DNA of 64,000 nt from Phoebastria nigripes (lineage: Eukaryota > Chordata > Aves > Procellariiformes > Diomedeidae): the NCBI GenBank assembly GCA_035582835.1, contig JAYKAV010000023.1:1142357-1206356 (forward strand), written 5' to 3'. Both the position numbers and the translations under genes were made by a program. Under the pieces are notes generated by a model. The model saw only the letters and a program-made list of their open reading frames with translations, searched no databases and was not told where the DNA came from. Shown here one piece after another: positions 27,001 to 42,000 of this stretch (the first letter of the stretch is position 1; every line of letters begins with the position of its first letter).

Positions 27001-30000
27001 TGTTACAGACCTGATGTAGGCTATGTAAGTGAAGAAAAACTTTTTCAGGGGTGGGAAGGGAGAACTAGGGGGAGGGAGGATTTTGTTAATCAGTCCTCTG
27101 TAGACCAGTATTAAATGATTTTGTGAATACTTGTGGGGTTTCTGTGTGCTTTCTTCTATTCCAATACATGCTTGAGAAGTGTATATAATGGTTCTGTTGC
27201 TAGATTTAAGCTTTTTAACAGGTTAAGTAATTGGAAAACTCAAAAGTACATATTTGTAGTGCTTGAAAATTGGAGTCAAAAGAGAAGATGTAGCTAAATT
27301 GGTCCTTTGAAGTACATACTGTTCTTAATGGCAGTCTTACTGAGACTATTCTGTTGACTTGAGTATCTTACTCCTCTTGATACACATTTCTGTGCCTTAG
27401 CGCTGTGAGCTTCTGGAACAGTCTTTAAAGCAATGCCCATCGAGGCTACGTGAGCTCCCTCAAAGTATTTGAAGTAGTGATTATGAGAGGACTGAGTGGA
27501 TTTCAGATACTTCATTTAGTCTTTTTTCCCAGAGCAGGGATATATATAGGAGCTTATTCTTTATTCGGGAGCAGTTGTTTTAGAGAAGACAAATGTAGAA
27601 AGGTAACGTTCCTATTCTGTGAGTAGCATGTGATGCTTGGCAAAAACTGCTGAATGTGACTGCCGGGAAACTAGAAGAAGGGCAGATCAGGTGGTGTGCT
27701 TCATTTGGCATGGAACCTGTTGTGTTGGGAAGGAGCTTGTTCCTCAGGTTTGCAGGAAGGACTGTCACACCCTGGTCCATGTGACTCTGCAGTGGCAGCG
27801 TTACACCCTCTGAGTGAGCGAGCTCTGCCTAGATTCAGCATTGATTCCATAGCATACTTTGTAGAATAATGCGACAACATCATGAGCTTATGGTAAATGA
27901 AACATGAGCTTGATCTTAAAATGCAACTTACTGCTTGTCAAATGAGGCATTGCAGTTGTCTCTTAACTGCCAGTAATTGATTGAAAAAGGGAAGAACAGG
28001 CTTTGTCCCTAGTGTCCTAGTCCAGCTTTCCACAAATAAGAGTATATATGACCCATCCCTAGGAGAAGAGATTGTTTAGAAACAGCTTATTCTTCAAAAA
28101 AAATCTTTATTGTACATATTTGAAAGTGCTGTCATCCTAGCCTGTCTTAGGAGTTTTACTTAGAGTCTTTGAAAGGAGGCAACATGGGGATCATTAGCTT
28201 CCATGCTCTGAACATTCAATACCGAAGAGTCACATGGGTTAAAAAATCCTGCCTTTCTGAACGTTTCACAAAATTCAGCAGCTCAGTGAGTGCATTAAAT
28301 ACTAGTGATTACGAGGACAAAATGAGGCAGTATTCTTGGAAGAATACAATTATTGCTGAACAGTAACACTTCTCCTTTCTTCAGGTACAGGGCATGTCAT
28401 TCATAGCAGCTGTATTGATCTTGAACTTGGATACTGCAGATGCCTTCATTGCTTTTTCTAACCTTTTAAATAAACCCTGTCAGATGGCGTTTTTCCGTGT
28501 GGACCATGGCCTTGTAAGTATGCAAGAAAACTGTAATCTACACGTTGTAGATACGTGTAGGGAAGGTTTAAAAAAAAAAATTGATGGGCTCAGTAGCTTG
28601 GAAAGTAAGTCAGAGTTTATTTTAAAGTTACATGCTTGGTAAGCAAAAAAACCCCAACACACGCATGCACACACCCCCTCAAAAAACCCAAACCAAACCA
28701 AAAACCACCCCACTAACCTTTTTGAACAGGCAGGTGAGTGAAATTGTTCAGCTGCTATTTTATGATGCTCAGAGAATAGTTACGAGAATATTATTGTAGG
28801 TNTTTTTCAAATTGAGCACTGTAGTTGAAAGCTGAAAACACTTTAATATTAGAAGAAGTGTCTTGAAGGCGCTTTTTATCCCAAACGAATAGGTTGCTAA
28901 AAATAGACTGTTGCAGGGAGAACCAGGTTTCCCATCTCTTACTGTAGCAGCTGTGTTTGAAAAGGAGCCTGGGGGAATCAGATGGGCAGACCCCTCCAAT
29001 TTTCAGTGGGAGCCGGTTGCCTGATTCTCTCTGGAGTCTCTCAAATTCCTTGTTAGGATGTACACTGGGCTACTTGTGTACCATAGCAAAATAAGACACA
29101 TCTCCTGAAATGTGTTTTCAATTTACTTTAAAAGTGTTTTTTTGTAAAATATATGGCATTCTGTATTTCTTTCTCACTTACTTACCTTTTAGCACTATGA
29201 AAATAGGATCTGCTTCTCAAGAGTTCAAATGGGAGAAATAAAGCAAGGGAGTGGATGACGTCAACAACGATCACTTTTGTTGCTTACACAGTAGGACACT
29301 AGGGATCCTACTGGAAAAGCAGGATGTAATTCCCTGCGGCAGCCCCTGAATCTCATTAGTTGTAGATGCCCATGGGGAGATGTACCACAGTGCAGACAGC
29401 ATTGCTTAGAAGCAGTTATCAGTCCATCTCCATTACTGTACTTGGAAAAAGAGGACATGTTTATGCATTCAGTGTGTAAATATAGTTCTTGTGAAGATGA
29501 TTTTGGAATTCAATTTGCTAGAATAAGATTTTTTTTTTTTAGCTGAAATAGTGTTTTTTGGTATGCTCTTGGATAGCGCTGTTTAGTTCTGTTAGCCTGA
29601 CTAAATAGAGGCTACGGGGTAAATGAATGCTTACAGAAGAGTAGAGATGGTGATACATGAAAGAATATTAACATATCGTGAAATTACAAAGCCATGATTC
29701 ACACCACAAGGAAAACTTTGTACCTAATATTTCAGAGTAGTGAGACATAAAGTGAGACAGTTTTGGCTTCCTGTGGTTAATATACTGATCTGCTGTCTAC
29801 CCTCATCTTTTTGTATCAGTTTTAAAACTTAGAATCATAAAATCACAGAATAGTTTGGGTTGGAAGGGACCTTAAAGGTCATCTAGTCCAACACCCCTGC
29901 CATGGGCAGGGNCATCTTCAACTAGATCAGGTTGCTCAGAGCCCCATCCAACCTGACCTGGAATGTTTCCAGGGATGGGGCATCNACCACCTCTCTGGGC

Positions 30001-33000
30001 AACNTGTTCCNGTGTTTCACCACCCTCAGCGTAAAAAATTTCTTCCTTATATCTAGTCTAAATCTACCCTCTTTTAGTTTAAAGCCATTCCCCCTTGTCC
30101 TGTCGCAACAGGCCCTGCTAAAAAGTTTGTCCCCATCTTTCTTATCAGCCCCCTTTAAATACTGAAAGGCTGCAATAAGGTCTCCCCAAAGCCGCCTCTT
30201 CTCCAGGCTGAACAACCCCAACTCTCTCAGCCTTTCTTCATAGGAGAGGGGTTCCATCCCCCTGATCATTTTTGTGGCCCTCCTCTGGACCCGCTCCAAC
30301 AGGTCCNTNTCTTTCTTNTGCTGNGGGCNCCAGAGCTGGACGCAGTACTCCAGGTGGGGTCTCACCAGAGCAGAGAAGAGGGGCAGAATCACCTCCCTCG
30401 ACCTGCTGGCCACGCTTCTTTTGATGCAGNCCAGGATACAGTTGGCCTTCTGGGCTGTGAGCGCACATTGTCGGCTCATGTCCAGCTTTTCGTCTTAAAG
30501 TATATTCAATGTAATAACCAAATGCTGATTTGTCTTAACATAAAATAAATTAAAAAATAAAACCAGCATAAGTTAGTTGTGGAAATGATAGTAATTTATA
30601 CTGATTTATCTTGATTTCTTTTGTTGGTTACAGTTTTATTGAACTAGATTTTTTTTTAATTACTACTAAGGAAATGTCTTGTTGAATGTTGGTTTGATCA
30701 AGATAAATACCTGAACTGCTATTGCATTTCTAATAGAGCTGCCTGCATTACTATCAATAGATGTGATTGTAGCAGTTATGTGAAAAATCCCTTTTCTAAA
30801 GTACTTTTGAAATGCTCTAATGGAACTCTTCTTACTGTGGTGCTAGCATGTAAACAGATCGTTTTGGAAGTAGGACTGTAACTGATGGTTCAGAGATTTT
30901 ACGTAACTTTGTGTGGCTATTTCTGTAGAATACACCCATCTCTGATTGGCTTTTAAGCCTTACACTCTTACTGACTACCAGGCTCAATTTTTTTATTTGC
31001 CGCTGTTAATGAAGGTAGTCCACCATCTGTCACTTCATTCAGATGAAATGGGAAAAATTTCTGTAAGGACATTTAAAAAAACTGGGAAACAAATCTGTCA
31101 TCCTTTAAAAGGATTTCAGACAAAAGGCTTCGAAAGGCTCCTCTTTTCCCTTTACTGTCATGGTGCTTTGGGGAGAAGTATGCTGATACAACTCGTACTT
31201 TGAAGTAATCACAGCCATTCTTTATTGCTTTTATTGGGACATTGTAATTAAAATTACTGAATCGTTCAAGGACTTTGCTTAACTTTTCTCCCTATAGTAT
31301 TAAGAGCACAGGGAAGGGGGGAGCTGAAAAGCCTTTTGTTTTTAAATCTTAGTTGGTTTGGAAGATTTTCTTTTTCCATGTGCTCCATTATGAAATTTGA
31401 CCTAAATATTCAAAAGTCTTCATGTTAAAAGGAGTACAATTCAGGGGTTACGGTATCAGATGGGAGATACAATCTGTTTCTCTTGCATAGGTGTTTTGTC
31501 TTGATCTTTGGCTTTTCTGTGTGAACTTTGTCTCTCCCTCTTTGCAATAGAAATGCTATTATCTCATTTTAAAACGTGTGGTATAAAAGAAGCTTTGGTA
31601 TTAGAATATGATTTATGATTGGAGCCAACTGAATGCTTCGCTCCTGCTGTGGACTATTAAATTATTTTAGTTCCGTATTTCATTTTATAATCCATTGGAC
31701 CTTGGATTTTATTCAGTGTAATATTAAATTACTGCCACAAGCATAAAGCACCATTCTGTTACCATAATTATTTTGAGAAATCAGCAAATAAATTCTCTCC
31801 TGCTGGTATTTTTCTTTCCAAAGGAAGCTGGCCAAGACCCAAAACAATAATTACGTTGTTTAGTATGAGAACAGTATATAGGGTGGATCTTAAACTCTGT
31901 GTGCTTGCAGTTGCTGTCCTTTATGTAAATGTTTAGCTCTTTATTGTATCATGTAATTCATACGATCCTGTTTTTGAAGAGCATTAATCCAACAACAGAT
32001 TAATACATTTAAGCCTATTAATACAGCTAACTACTTTTTTCTCCCCATTGTATTTTCCCAGATGTTGACTTACTTTGCCGCATTTGAGGTATTCTTTGAA
32101 GAAAATCTGCCAAAGTTATTTGCTCACTTCAAAAAAAATAACTTAACTCCAGACATCTATCTTATTGATTGGTAAGACATTGGAAGTATAATTAATGTGC
32201 ATACTAGCATATAGCTCCATGTCAGTATTCATGACAGAAGCTGGAGTGCTCTTACCTGGTTTAGTATTCTTTTAAGATAAAGGCTTTATCTTTTGTTCGG
32301 TACTTGAGTTTGTCAATCCAAATCATTCCCGCATACTTCTGTGATGTTTAACGTTTGCCTAACCGTTTTGTCAAGTTTGAAGCTTACTTTGAAATACAGC
32401 CGTATAGCACTGTTTATCCATATTTAGTGCATCTTTGGATTGATCTTCTGAGAAAATCTGTTAGTTTTTCTACTTTATGTGCAGGTGTGTACCAGGGCTG
32501 TACATCCAGACAGTATTGCTAGTCTTGCATTTGAAAGTTATAGTTTGTCCTCTTGCACAGAACAGGAAAAGAGTAGTTAAAACATAGTGTTTCTATCCAT
32601 ACAACAAAAAGCTAGAAGCTACAGAAAAGCAAACAGCTAGGCTTTTGGCAGGATGAACTATGGCTCCAGGGCAGTATCTCACTCATATGTTAGGTGGTCC
32701 CAGATCCTGTTTAGAGGATCCCAGTACAGGTTGTTTAAAAACTGATCTTGACACAGTCCAATTGATTAGCTAAAGGGCATTAGCATGTTTTTAATTACTG
32801 CAGCTATTCCACTTAGCAGACAGGCAATTACAATCTTTTTATTTGGTGAAACTGCCTTCTTTTTTAGTTCTAGTGTAATTAGAACCTTTTTCCTTAGAGA
32901 GGAAAAAAGAAAAGGATCTTATTTGCACTCCTGCCAAATTTCAGTGTGGTGTAAGGCACTCCAAATTGAGTATTTGCATTTGTGCCTATCAGGCTTTGGT

Positions 33001-36000
33001 TTGGGGCAGCTAAAATGTCTCTTCTCAGCAAGACTTTGTTGTCAGTTTCAGGATGATAGGAAATCTTTTTTTGTGAAAATTTGACTTGCCCTTAAATTGT
33101 TGACAACTTCTCCTGTTCTCAGGTATCTCACTAAATACCTTCAGTAAAAGATGGAATTCCCAGTAGTAACAGCATTTTTTTCTGCGATTAGTAAGTTTTT
33201 ATTTTGGAAAACATTTGTACTGTTAATGCAATTCTACCTGAACCAAGCTCCTGATACCTTGGTGATCTTTAAGACCTCGTTGTTAGCACTGAACATGTTC
33301 CTGATCCATTAGACGGAAATCCATTTAAAGTAATTCAGTCCAATCCAACAGCTAGAAGTTTGAATACATGANTTTTCATAGGATCATAGAATTGCTGGGG
33401 CATTGGAAGGGACCTCTGGAGGTCACCTAGTCTAAACCCACTGCTCATAGCAGGGTCAACTAGAGCAAGTTGCTCAGGAGCTTGTCCAGTCGGGTTTTGA
33501 ATATCTCCAAGGATGGAGACTCCACAGCCTCTCCAGGCAACCTGTTCCAGTGTTCAGGTTTTTCATTTTCTTATGTTTAAATGGAATTTCCTGTATTTCA
33601 GTTTGTGCCCATTGGCCCTTGTCCTTTCACTGGCTCTTTCTTCTTTATGCCCTCCTATCAAGTATTTTTACACATTTAGGTCCGAGCCATCTCTTCTCCC
33701 GGCTAAACAGTCCCAGCTTTCTCGGCCTCTCCCTGTGTATCAGATGCTCCAGGCCTTTAATCGTATTCATGGCAAGCTGGCCTTGCTCCAGTATATCCAT
33801 GTCTGTCTTGTACTGGGAAGCCCAGAGCTGGCTCACCAGTGCTGAGTAGAGAGGAGGGATGACCTGCCTTGGCCTGCTGGCAGTGCTGTTCCTAATGCAG
33901 CCCAGGAGTTTGTGGACGTTCTTTGCTGCAAAGGCATGTTGCTGACTTAACATTCAACTTGTTGTCCACCAGGACCTCCATGTCTTTTTCTGCAAAGCTA
34001 CTTTGCAGCCTGTTGGCTTCCCACGTGTATTGGTGCCTGGGCTTATTTTCCTCCCCAGGTGCAGGACTTGGCATTTCCCTTTGTTGCACTTCAAGACTCA
34101 TGTCGGCTCATTTCTCCGGTGTCTCAAGGTCCTTATGGAGTGGGGGTCCTCCCGGTTTTGTATCACCTGCAAACTTGCTGAGGGTACAGTCTGACCCATC
34201 ATCTAGGTTCTTATTGAAGACGTTTAAAAGTATTGGGTGAGTATCAAACTCTGGAGTACTCTACCAGTGGATTGGCTTGAAGCTGTACTTCGTGCCACTA
34301 ATGACAACCTTCTGAGCTTGGCAGTTGACCCAGTTTTCAGTCCGCCTCACTGTCCATTTATCTAGTCCATGCTTCATCACTTCATCAGCAAGGATTTTAT
34401 GGGATACAGTGTTGAAAGCCTTGCTAACATCAAGATAAACAACATCCATTGCTCTCCCCTCATCCATCAAGCCAGCCATCTCATTGTAGAAGGCTATTGG
34501 ATTTTATGGGATACAGTGTTGAAAGCCTTGCTAACATCAAGATAAACAACATCCATTGCTCTCCCCTCATCCATCAAGCCAGTCATCTCATTGTAGAAGG
34601 CTGTCAGGTTGGTCAGGCATGATTTTGCTTTCATAAATCCATACTGACTTCTTCCAATCACCTTTTTGCCCATCATATGTTTTGAAATGATCTCCAGGAA
34701 TTTTTCTTCCATTACTTTCCCAGGGATAGAGGTGAGGCTGACCAGCCTGTAGTTCCCTGGATCCGACTTCTTGAAGATAGGAGTGACATTTGTTTTCTTT
34801 GAGTCCTCGGGAACCTCCCCTGATCACTGGGACCTTTCAAAGATAGTTGAGAGTGGCCTCACAATGACACCAGACAGTTTCCTCAGCACTCACATATGTA
34901 TCTCACCAGGTCCCATGCACTTATATATGCCCAATTCGGTTAAATGTTCTCTAATGTGATCCTCCTCCACCTAGGGTAGGGCTTCCTTGCGCTAGGCTTT
35001 CCCACTGGTCTGGAGGACCTGGGATTCCTGAAGGCAAGTCTTCTCAGTAAAGGCTGAGATGAAGAAGGCAGTGAGTACCTCAACCTTCTGCATGTACTTT
35101 GTCAGAAGGTACCCTGCCCCGTTCAGCAACGGGATCGTGTTTTCCTAAGTCTTTTTTTCTGCTCATATACCTGTGGAAAGCCCTTCTCATTGTCCTTAAC
35201 ATCCATTGCCNGATTCAGCTCCAGATGGGCTTTGGCTTTTCTAGCCCCTTCCCTGCATATTCAGACAATGTCTCTGTATTTCTCCAGGGTCATCTGCCCC
35301 TCCTTCAGCCTCTCTTGTATGCTTCCTTTTTATATTTGAGTTTTGTCGGGAGGTTCTTGTTCATCCATACAGGCCTCCTGCTGCCTTTGCTTGAGTTCCT
35401 TGATTTTCATATGCCTCTTGCACAGAGGATAGTGTAACATGGGCTTTGTTTGACTTGGCTTTTACACTGGGATTAAATTTTAACGCAACATGAGTAGGAG
35501 AATGAGGGGGTGTGTAATGGATAGGCTCATTTCTCCCAACAGTTGATGGGAGAAATACCATTGGAAGGATTTTTATGACTGAAGGCTGAGAATATTAAAC
35601 TGAACTAGATCTATGCGCAGAGCAGGAAGATGCTAGAAAAAATACTGGAATAGGATAGAAGGGAAGGAAGAGGGCAGAGACTGGTGTGCTTGATGATAAG
35701 AGGAAAGATGTTGAAATTATATTGCCTCAGACAATGTTGTGAAAAGCCTGTGTATGGACGAAGCAATTGAATAAAAGGGATATCGGAATAGGAAGACTGT
35801 AAACATGCTGGAGAGTAGCTGGATAGACAACATTAAAATCACCAGGTTATCATCTTTTTAATGGATTACTAGTTTAACACCACGCTGTCATAAATAAGGT
35901 GATTTTTTTTTTTTAATGTAGGAGAGACTAAAACCAAGTGTCTTCATGGCGCAGGCATGTTAATATCACTCTGTTGTCTAACTTTGAGCACATTGTGAAG

Positions 36001-39000
36001 AAGAAATCCTGAGGAACAACGCCAGAAATTGNAGATTTAGAAAAAGACTGTTTTGACGGAATGTTGAAGGTTTACATTCCCCTCAGAAGTTTTGCTTTGA
36101 TAGACTAGTCTTTATTGTATTTTCTTGAGTAAACATTTATATGATCAGTTGTTCTCTCTGAGCACATTTATATGTTTAAAAAAAAAAAANAAAAAAAAAA
36201 AAGAAAAAAATGACTGACTTACGAGCAAAGAACTGAAGTGTTGAAGTCTGAGCATGTGGGGCACATCAGACTCCCCTTTCATTCCTTCTGTGGGTACTGT
36301 TAGGAGCGCTTGAAAGAAACTTCTGTCAGGAGTGATTGTGGATGTTGCTTTTCAAGGTCTTTGTACCAATGGACTGACAACCCTTAGCATTTCTTGCTGN
36401 CTACCTGCATCCATATTAAAGCTGTTTATTTTAATCCCAAGGCCAATTTACTGTGTTCCTCCCCATCCCTAGAGAGTCACAACACTATGATCTTGCACAG
36501 GAATGTAGGCTAGTTGATGTAGTCCTGCCCAATCNTGTATTAAACTTCTTTCACGCTTGTCTTGAGCTAGACAGCTTGTCCCACTCTGTAATTTTGTTAG
36601 ACAGTGGAGTTCGTATTTAACTGTGTAAGATTCAGGTATAGTATTTAAATATATATGTGTGTATGTGCATGTGTATATAAGTATATGTATACATATGTGT
36701 GTGTGCATACAAATACATGCTTTCTACTTTAAAATAGTTTGATCCTGTAGGAAGCGGATTTAGATTTTTTTTTTTTTTTTTTTTTTTTTCAAATGGCCAC
36801 TGGAAACTTAGCAAATTGGACTTTATATGTGCTGTCCTTCCATTACTTCCAGGAAGTAATATAGAAAAGATGTTAGGAAAAATCAGGTGGGTCTATGTTC
36901 TCACAAGTGAGTAACTATTAAAGCTAAGGACTTTGGAAAATGTTGTTTATAAGGTTGCCTGTGGCTCATGGCTGACAGTGAATTTGCTGTAGTACAGATA
37001 TCGCTCCACTAAAAACAGAACTGTTTCTGGAAAGATAAGAATGTGGTTTCAGTGTGTTTAAAGTCGGGGAAGAATATGGTACAATGTTGCTCTGAATAGA
37101 CAGACATTTTGGTTGTAGGTAAAAATCTCTATGAAATGGCCTTGCTCTGGCATTATTTTTATTTAAATGCTCATTTGTTCTGAGCTCCAAAGGGATGCCT
37201 GCTGCTATTACGGTGGCTGGCATGGTTACTGTGCAGGCATGTGTGCAGTAAATCTCAGTTGGTGCCAGCTCTGGGAGGGCTCCAGTAGCCAGTGCTGCAC
37301 AGACCAGTTGCTGGGAAACCCTCCTGCTCCTGCTGCAATTACAGTGGAATCAACTAGTCTCCTTTGTGCTGCTTCCTGTAACCAGTGCNGCGGGGAATGG
37401 CAGTAAAATTGGTATGCTTAAATCATTTGTTGAAGGCATACGTTCCAAGAAAAAATGCTGTGCATATAGATGGGCCCAGCTATGCAGGTGATGCAGTGCT
37501 GCTTTGGGTTTTCTTGGGGCTGGCAGAGGATTTGGGGAGGGGAGCCCCCCCTGCCATTCAGTTCCACCACTGCCTTCTGTGATGGGAAAACGCCAAGGAC
37601 TTAAGAATTTAATTAAAAGGTACAGTGGCATGATTATCAGCAGATACCTGCCAGAAGGAAGGCATCTCTTTTAAAAAGGACCCATGTGCTTCAAGCCCGA
37701 ACTCCAACTGATAAATCTCACNGTAAGAATTCAAAAGCTAGACAGGTTTTTACTTTTTTTGAAGAATATAAAGGGGAAAAGTGTGAGAGGGGTGTAAAGA
37801 GCAACGTACAGTCAGGTTCACAGAGAATAGAGGGGAGAGTGTGTCTGAATAGCCCAGTTTTGGCCTCTTGTTTCTGTCAGCTGATGTACCGCAGGCTCTT
37901 GTGAGCAGAGCAGAATGTGGATTTGCAAAGGACACATGCTGTCTGTTTATGGCCTGCTGCTGCTATACAAACACCTCTTTATCCCTACTCAGAAAAATGA
38001 TTTTGGCAATAATTATAGCCAAGGGCTTTGTTTGTACTGATGGATTGATAAATGGTTCTTTAGTATTGCATTGACTGTGATTGTGCTCTGTGAACACTAA
38101 CTTTCTATTGACGCCATTTGCTTGTTATGATAAAGGTCCAAGCCACTTTGTGTGGACGTTTGTAGTGGGCACTTCCAGTGAAGTATTTATAAGCTTGCTA
38201 TCTGTTACATTAAGAAAAACATAGTCCATGTCATGCCAGTAACTCTCCACCACCCCCAAAAAATGAAGCTCAAGATGATGCTTTAAATGCGTGCCTCCTT
38301 TTCAAAGAAAAAAATGAACTGTAATTCTGTCCAAAGGTTTCCGGTGACATCCTGATTTTTTCAATTGGAGTTGTTACTGGACTCCAAAAGATCACAGTCT
38401 TCAGCCCAGTTTACAGTGTGCTCATCCTTATGTCACTGCAGGTTAGGGTGGAATCAAGTGAAATAATTGTGTTGCCTTGTTGTACTCCTAGGCGAGAGAG
38501 CAGCACTTTTTGGGTGCTTCTGGCTGGTTGGAAATTGCTCAGGAACTCACACAGTATTTGTGTTATATTGATACATTTTAGAATGCAATCAGATTTGCTG
38601 ACTGCTAAGAAGTTCCTCTGTTGCAGTCAGTATTGTATAATACATAATACTTTTTCTTTCCCTTATAAGGAACAAAGTAAATGCTTCCACTTTTTTTTTT
38701 TAAAACTGTAATGATTTTAGAATTGTACTAAATAAATTGTTACTGACAAGCTTATTGCAATAACTCTAAAGGTGCTAATGAGAACAGAGATGCCACTATA
38801 CAATAAAGTAATGCATGAACACTTAGAAAGATGCAATCTTTGTCTCAAAGCAGATGTAGTTGAAATTGATACAAAATGTAACAACTAAAAATTAGTACCA
38901 GGATGAAGGAGGGAGGATCCAAGAATAAGTTTAAAAGGTGAATTAGTTCATCGTTTCCACAGCTGAAATCAGAAGTTGCAGAAATATTTTTGTGCTGTTA

Positions 39001-42000
39001 CAGACATGGGAAGAGAATGTGTAGTGCAAGAATATGTAAGATCTGATTTGCATCAGCATTGTTGTGCATGAGTTGTCAATCCAATATCCAGCATACCGGT
39101 CTTCAGTGCTGTTGCTAACGATAGCTTATGAAGACTTTTTAATTAAAAAATAAAGAAAAGAGGAAAAAAAAGTGGGGGCGGGGGGAGAAGGAACAAAGGA
39201 AAGAAAACATAGAGCCTATGATTATCATGGTAACAATGCTTTCTTGATAAGATTATGGTCATGCGCTTTCTCTCTGAGTAGCAAACCAGTTAGGATTTCA
39301 TGCATCTACCTCAAAGTACACTTTCATCATAAGCAGGACTGGGAGGAGCAGGAGCATCTGGTACTTAGGTTTTTTTTCCCTCTTCCAAACAGATAGCGGC
39401 CAGTAGCCTGCATTTACGTTACTCTGACACTGGACATCTCTGTGCTAGTTAGCTGTGTTGTCTGCACCTGGGACTTCTAGTGAGTTGGAAGAGAGCTGCG
39501 GACAGAAAATCATCCTGCAGTACAGCGAGAGCAGATCATGTGCAAGTAGTGTGCTAGCGCTGCTGAGAGCCGCTGCTGTAACTGTTTTAGTCTAGCAGCT
39601 GCTTCATTACTATAATAAATTTCAGCTGGGTTTCAGACCAGTGGCTCAGATGTCTAATAAAAAATGTCTTTCAGTAGGAAACGTTTGAAGGGAGCAAATG
39701 CTGTATCCATTCTTAGCGGTAATGATTCCCACTGTTGTTGCATTGCTTGTTCTAGGGGGCCCAGTCTCCGTTCTTAGGGCTTGATGCATTTAATTCTATG
39801 CTAGTATTAAAGTTAATTGCCTTGCGAATTCCCTGCAAATTGCACTTCCTTCCAAATTATGAAGAGATCAATGTCAAATACCTTATTTGATGTGACAGCT
39901 TTTTTGATGCGAGTAAATCTTTTCCTACAAAAAATAGTGTTCTAATAAATAGTTCTGAGTATTTCTTCTGACAGTTAATTTTCTGCATAGTTGCAGATTT
40001 AATACACACGGGTTATTCAGGTTAGGTCTGAATCATGACAGAGTAATAGCTTTTGTGAATAAAAACAGACCAAAAAAATAGGCATTGTTACTTATCTTTA
40101 AGGAGGACTAGTTTCTGGCTGAGTGTTTGCCTGCTACTTGGTGACCAGGAAAGGACTCAGTTGAATTGCTTCCTATTACACTGTTATTTTCAAATGGAAC
40201 AGCTGTTGCTGTTTCCTGTGCGTGTGTGTGTATACACAAAAAGTCTTAATTCTGCTGTGTAAGTATTCTGTAGCAAGACATTTTTATATGGCATGTGACT
40301 GTACAAAAATGTTGAAAGAGTATACAAAGTTTGCAATGCATGATCAGCCAGTAACACAAAGAAGGGACTTACATCGTGCTATTCTTATACATTCATGTAT
40401 GTATGTAAAATACATATATGAACAATAGTGATTTTTTTCATCCCAGACTCTACCTCTTATTTGCTTATTTTTATACTTCTAATTTAGCTTTTTGGAGAAC
40501 AGAATTTAAATGATTTCCACTTGTTATAAAAACATTGCAATGAGATGTAAAAACAGAAAAAAGTAAAATCCTAAAGATCCTAAACCTGCAATTTACTTGT
40601 CACCTGAATTTGTGCAAACGGTTTAGTTTTGTCTTGCTGCTTGTAAAATGAATATATTTTCCCATTTTCCTAAAGTGCGCTGATTCACAGAGAAGCTGGA
40701 TACTTGATGACACATCATTCAAATAATCTTATATAGTAAAAAGCAGATACTGCAGAAAACCTTTGATTATTAGAATTTGCTGTGAAAATATATTCATTCA
40801 TATTCTATACCTATATATGTGTGTGTATATATCTGTTCCATTGTATTTTTTTAATGTAAACCTGAATTTCCTAAATAAAAAATTGGAGGGGATGGGGGGG
40901 AGTCTTAAACACAAGAGAACTACTGTTCAATTTGGCATACTTGAAAATAAATTTTGTGTTAAAAGATGTGGAAAGGATTTATTTAAATTTGAGGCTTTGC
41001 TGACCTCTGCTGGAGAAAGAAATTTTTTTTGCAGTTTTACAGAGATCTTTTATGCAGTGCATCTGTGGAGAAATGTTCTCTCTCTNTAAATTCTGAAGGA
41101 AAAAATCACTGTAACTCTTTTCCCTTATATACTATAACGTGATTCCAGGAAGCTTAATTCTCTTTACTTGCTGTTATGACGTTTTTAGTGGCAATGAAAA
41201 CTGCTCTGCCTTGTAGCGAAGTGTTGGATAGAGGAGGGGAGTAGGGAGCATCTTAGCGTTCCTGGCTGCAAGGCTGTCAGCATTTTGATGACGGAAGAAA
41301 TGTGCTCTTGGCAGTTAATAAAAATGCAGTTTTAGCAACTGGGAAGGAGGTTCTTGCTTCTGCTTACTCTTTGGGGATCGCATCCGTTCTAGCACGCTGA
41401 GCCACCATCTTATCACAGCTGTCTATGCATTCTCTCTGGACATCTTGAGTGTTTCTCTCAGCTCACTAGAGTTTAAACTGATCTTTCCTCCAAAACTCGT
41501 GTTATTATTACTTTGCCAGTCATCAGGCCAGAGTTAATTTTACACATCTNCTTCATCTGATCCACAAAATTCCCTTTGCAGTATGTCTTAAGATTCAGCT
41601 TTTTGTGTTCTCACAGCTAAAACTGCATCAATCCTCAACTCTGAAGTGACGATTAAATATGCCTTTGATTATACCTGTGGCCAGTGCATGTCCATCATAA
41701 AATCATGTATATTGTTTCTTCTGGTGTGATCCAAGAAAATTGAACTTGGAGACCCAGATTGATAGCAAGATGCCTTGACTGTTATANAATTTCATGTTGT
41801 TTCATGTATTGTTATGCAGCAACTAATAGAAGTACTTTTGAAATAAAAAAGTATTTGGATACAAATATTTGAGAAGCCTCAAACTTCACTAATAATCAGT
41901 CTGTGTACTTCCGCGAGTATCCAAGACATTTTTCTTGTGCAGTAACTCTGAAAATTTTACTCTGTTTTTCAGGATATTCACATTATACAGCAAATCTTTG

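Larger units (their letters stand above)
32172..41972 (+). other. TBC1D14 intron 10, the longest intron (9.8 kb)
   Basis: It holds a 2-kb CR1 relic (33378-35440), an A-rich run with one N (36178-36210), a TA/TG microsatellite (36648-36712) and a T25 run (36765-36789). The stretch 38.7-41.9 kb is AT-rich with no recognised element. Short open frames here have no exon-like features. Confidence 0.7.

Noticed and set aside
33513..34240. Plus-strand frames of 99-110 codons
   Set aside because: Antisense to CR1 relic sequence; not a host gene.
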